From: Micromonospora chokoriensis
GTDB taxonomy: Bacteria > Actinomycetota > Actinomycetes > Mycobacteriales > Micromonosporaceae
Length of the DNA: 64,000 bases
Assembly (NCBI RefSeq): GCF_900091505.1
Contig: NZ_LT607409.1
Location: forward strand, 744,001-808,000
Direction of reading: 5' to 3'
Each line of letters begins with the position of its first letter. Position 1 is the stretch's first letter. This document shows, piece after piece, positions 62,517-64,000 of the stretch. The notes below the pieces were generated by a model. That model searched no databases, was not told the DNA's origin, and saw only the letters and a program-made list of their open reading frames with translations. Both the position numbers and the translations under genes were made by a program.

Positions 62517-62545
62517 ACGCTACTCGTCGGTAACCAGGGCGGCAA
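62517..62545 (-). promoter_or_regulatory. Complete leaderless promoter of the thioesterase-like gene
   Basis: On the minus strand TTGCCG (62545-62540) and TAGCGT (62522-62517) are 17 bases apart, the ideal spacing, and the -10 box ends six bases before the ATG at 62510. Confidence 0.7.
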
Positions 62546-62574
62546 CCAGCGGTTTCCCCGGTGACCGCAGGTCG

Positions 62575-63591
62575 TCAGAGGTTGGCGATCGTGCGCAGGA
62601 TCTCCGCGTAGAAGTTGCCGTCGATGCTGCGGAAGAAGGAGAAGTCCTGGCCCGGGTCGCCGAAGAAGGGGCGCAGCGTCCAGGCCAACTGGGTGCCGAC
62701 GAAACCGAAGAGCAGGATCCAGATGTAGAGCAGGGTCATGCTCGCCGGCCGCTGGGTCGGCTCGCCGCGCCGCACCGGCGGCCGCTCCCACGGGCGCTGC
62801 ACCGGGCCGTAGCCGGGAGGCACCATGCCGGGCGGGAACGCGGCGACGGCCGGCTGACCGCTCGGCTGCGCCGCAACCGGCGGGGTAGCCGCGGCACCGT
62901 TCGCGGTCGACCCGGCCGCCGTGGCTCCGGCCGGCACGGCTCCGGCCGGCACGGCCACCGGCTCGGCAGCCGGAACGGCGACCGGCGCCGCAGCCGGGGC
63001 CGGGTCGGCGGGTACGGCCGCGGGCACGGCCTGGGCCGGGACGTTGACCTGGGCGTACGCGTCGGTCTGGGCCCTGGTGGCCTCCGGCGCGAGCAGGCCG
63101 TGGTCGTTGAGCACCTGCATGCCGCCGGTCAGGAACCGCAGCCCGACCAGCGCCGACAGGGTCAGGATCGCCACGTTGAGCAGCTTGAAGAACCCGTAGT
63201 CGGGTGCGGTGATGAGGAAGAAGAGGCTGATCGGTGCGAACGCCACGGCGAGCATCGAGGTGACCGTGATCGCCACCATCACCAGCGCCAAGGACTGCCG
63301 CACCGAGAGCCGGGCGCCGAAGACCAGGTTGAACAGGTAGAGCGTGGGCAGGCAGATGGCGAGCGTGACCAGGAACAGCAGTGGCAGCTTCAGCGCCGAG
63401 GTCAGCGCCATCAGCGGGCTGTGGAAGGCCCCCAGCACCGCCCCGTAGCAGGCCAGCGCGATGGCGGAGCTGGCGAGCATCCGCCCGGTCAACGCGTTGA
63501 GGTCACCCTCGGCCACGATCTGCTGCCAGATGCCCGCGCGATCTCGCAGGATGCGCTCGATGACGAGCGGACTGGGACGGTCACCCGACAC
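62575..63591 (-). CDS. Multipass membrane protein with Ala/Pro-rich insert
   Basis: 338 aa from GTG 63591 (GAGGGG seven bases upstream). Five helices lie in the first 155 residues (for example LFLVTLAICLPTLYLFNLVF). An Ala/Pro/Val-rich low-complexity stretch follows (about 185-285), then one more helix (MTLLYIWILLFGFVGTQLAW) and a conserved-looking end RPFFGDPGQDFSFFRSIDGN. The N-terminal part resembles Yip1-like membrane proteins. No function can be given. Confidence 0.75.
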   Translation of the reverse strand: MSGDRPSPLVIERILRDRAGIWQQIVAEGDLNALTGRMLASSAIALACYGAVLGAFHSPLMALTSALKLPLLFLVTLAICLPTLYLFNLVFGARLSVRQSLALVMVAITVTSMLAVAFAPISLFFLITAPDYGFFKLLNVAILTLSALVGLRFLTGGMQVLNDHGLLAPEATRAQTDAYAQVNVPAQAVPAAVPADPAPAAAPVAVPAAEPVAVPAGAVPAGATAAGSTANGAAATPPVAAQPSGQPAVAAFPPGMVPPGYGPVQRPWERPPVRRGEPTQRPASMTLLYIWILLFGFVGTQLAWTLRPFFGDPGQDFSFFRSIDGNFYAEILRTIANL

Positions 63592-63685
63592 GGATGCACC
63601 CCTCTCGGTGGTCTTGCACGGTGGACTAGGTGCGCAGACGGTAGGACACCGGGTGGCCGAACCGCCACCCCGTCACGGCGAGTCG

Positions 63686-64000
63686 TCAGCGCCAACCCAC
63701 GTCGATCCGGGCGCCGCGCTCGTCGAAGAAGTGCAGCGCGTCCATCCGGACCGAGACGGCGAGCGGGTGACCGGCGCTGACCGCCGGATACGGCGCGAGC
63801 CGCACCGCCAACTCCGCCGGGCGACGGTGGTGCCGGCCCGGGTCGGGGAGCACGCTGGTCTGGGCGTCACCAACGGCGGGTGCCGGCGACTCCACCGGCT
63901 TGCCGGTGAGCCGCTGCATCACCGATCCGAACCGGCGCAGACCACGCTGGCCGACCGGCGGCGGGTCGAGCGATGTGCCCATCTCGTCGACCATGATCGC
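63686..64000 (-). CDS. C-terminal part of a sugar-type ABC transporter ATP-binding protein
   Basis: The frame is open to the right window edge, so the 5' part of the gene is missing. About 104 codons are visible, ending VSAGHPLAVSVRMDALHFFD, then ERGARIDVGWR. That ending matches the OB-fold (TOBE) C-terminus of MalK/UgpC-type ATPases, which close with a strand 'rlHlFD'. The preceding AIMVDEMGTSLDPPP fits a regulatory-domain loop. A role in disaccharide uptake feeding the nearby GH65 phosphorylase is plausible but inferred. Confidence 0.55.
   Translation of the reverse strand, partial: AIMVDEMGTSLDPPPVGQRGLRRFGSVMQRLTGKPVESPAPAVGDAQTSVLPDPGRHHRRPAELAVRLAPYPAVSAGHPLAVSVRMDALHFFDERGARIDVGWR

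Noticed and set aside
1..64000. tRNA, rRNA, insertion sequences, prophage or plasmid genes
   Set aside because: No conserved RNA gene segment, transposase, integrase, portal or replication gene was recognised on either strand by reading.

Overview
The window is very G+C-rich DNA, densely coded and with strong G/C preference at third codon positions. It carries a mycobacterial-type VII secretion locus, many small actinobacterial families (CGNR, DUF2786, MT0933-like, YkvA, CsbD) and GTG/TTG starts. This points to an actinomycete chromosome, most likely Micromonospora or a close Micromonosporaceae relative (an inference from gene content; no rRNA or tRNA gene is present). No transposase, integrase, phage gene or CRISPR array was seen, so this looks like ordinary chromosome with scattered small repeats.

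Layout. 1-8,635: the 5' part of a Tat-exported FAD oxidoreductase, then a complete high-affinity potassium system read leftwards (27-aa membrane peptide, kdpF, kdpA, kdpB, an unusually long kdpC, kdpD, kdpE). 8,636-14,274: an RNA methyltransferase-like gene, a zf-HC2 membrane protein, a CGNR regulator with an MBL hydrolase, a TetR regulator and a lone AlpA-type HTH gene. 14,275-20,000: a tight four-gene fatty-acid module (LCAD-type acyl-CoA dehydrogenase, thiolase, FadJ-type bifunctional enzyme, alpha-methylacyl-CoA racemase). 20,015-28,218: CtaG-like and DUF2243 membrane proteins, a G/C-rich satellite, a DUF2786 protein, an ECF42-type sigma factor with its DGPF/YCII partner, a methyltransferase, an exported peptidase-like hydrolase, an ArsR regulator with a small membrane protein, and a CsbD stress protein.

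28,292-34,212 is a copper module: copZ, a secreted copper-type protein and copA face csoR across two CsoR-type palindromes, with a second CPH-type ATPase behind. 34,524-38,576 holds a YibE/F protein, a cyclic-di-AMP (ydaO-type) riboswitch ahead of a secreted coiled-coil/M15-like wall enzyme, a beta carbonic anhydrase and a winged-helix regulator.

38,615-51,374 is a type VII (ESX) secretion locus: mycosin, two WXG100 proteins with eccC, eccD, eccE, eccB, and a two-gene substrate-like pair. Its four core membrane genes lie on alternating strands and share a promoter motif. 51,529-58,690 is a run of mostly single genes (coiled-coil membrane protein, YkvA, PPOX oxidoreductase, C39-like peptidase, FUSC, hemerythrin, MT0933-like, AI-2E exporter family, dienelactone-hydrolase-like). 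58,672-58,771 is a tandem array of covarying palindromes. 58,814-64,000 combines a GH65 disaccharide phosphorylase with beta-phosphoglucomutase, a hotdog thioesterase-like protein, a membrane protein and the 3' end of a probable sugar ABC ATPase gene.

A recurring feature is the leaderless transcript: at least eight genes have a TANNNT -10 box ending six or seven bases before the start codon. Many convergent gene pairs are separated by long perfect hairpins, some of which contain the stop codons.
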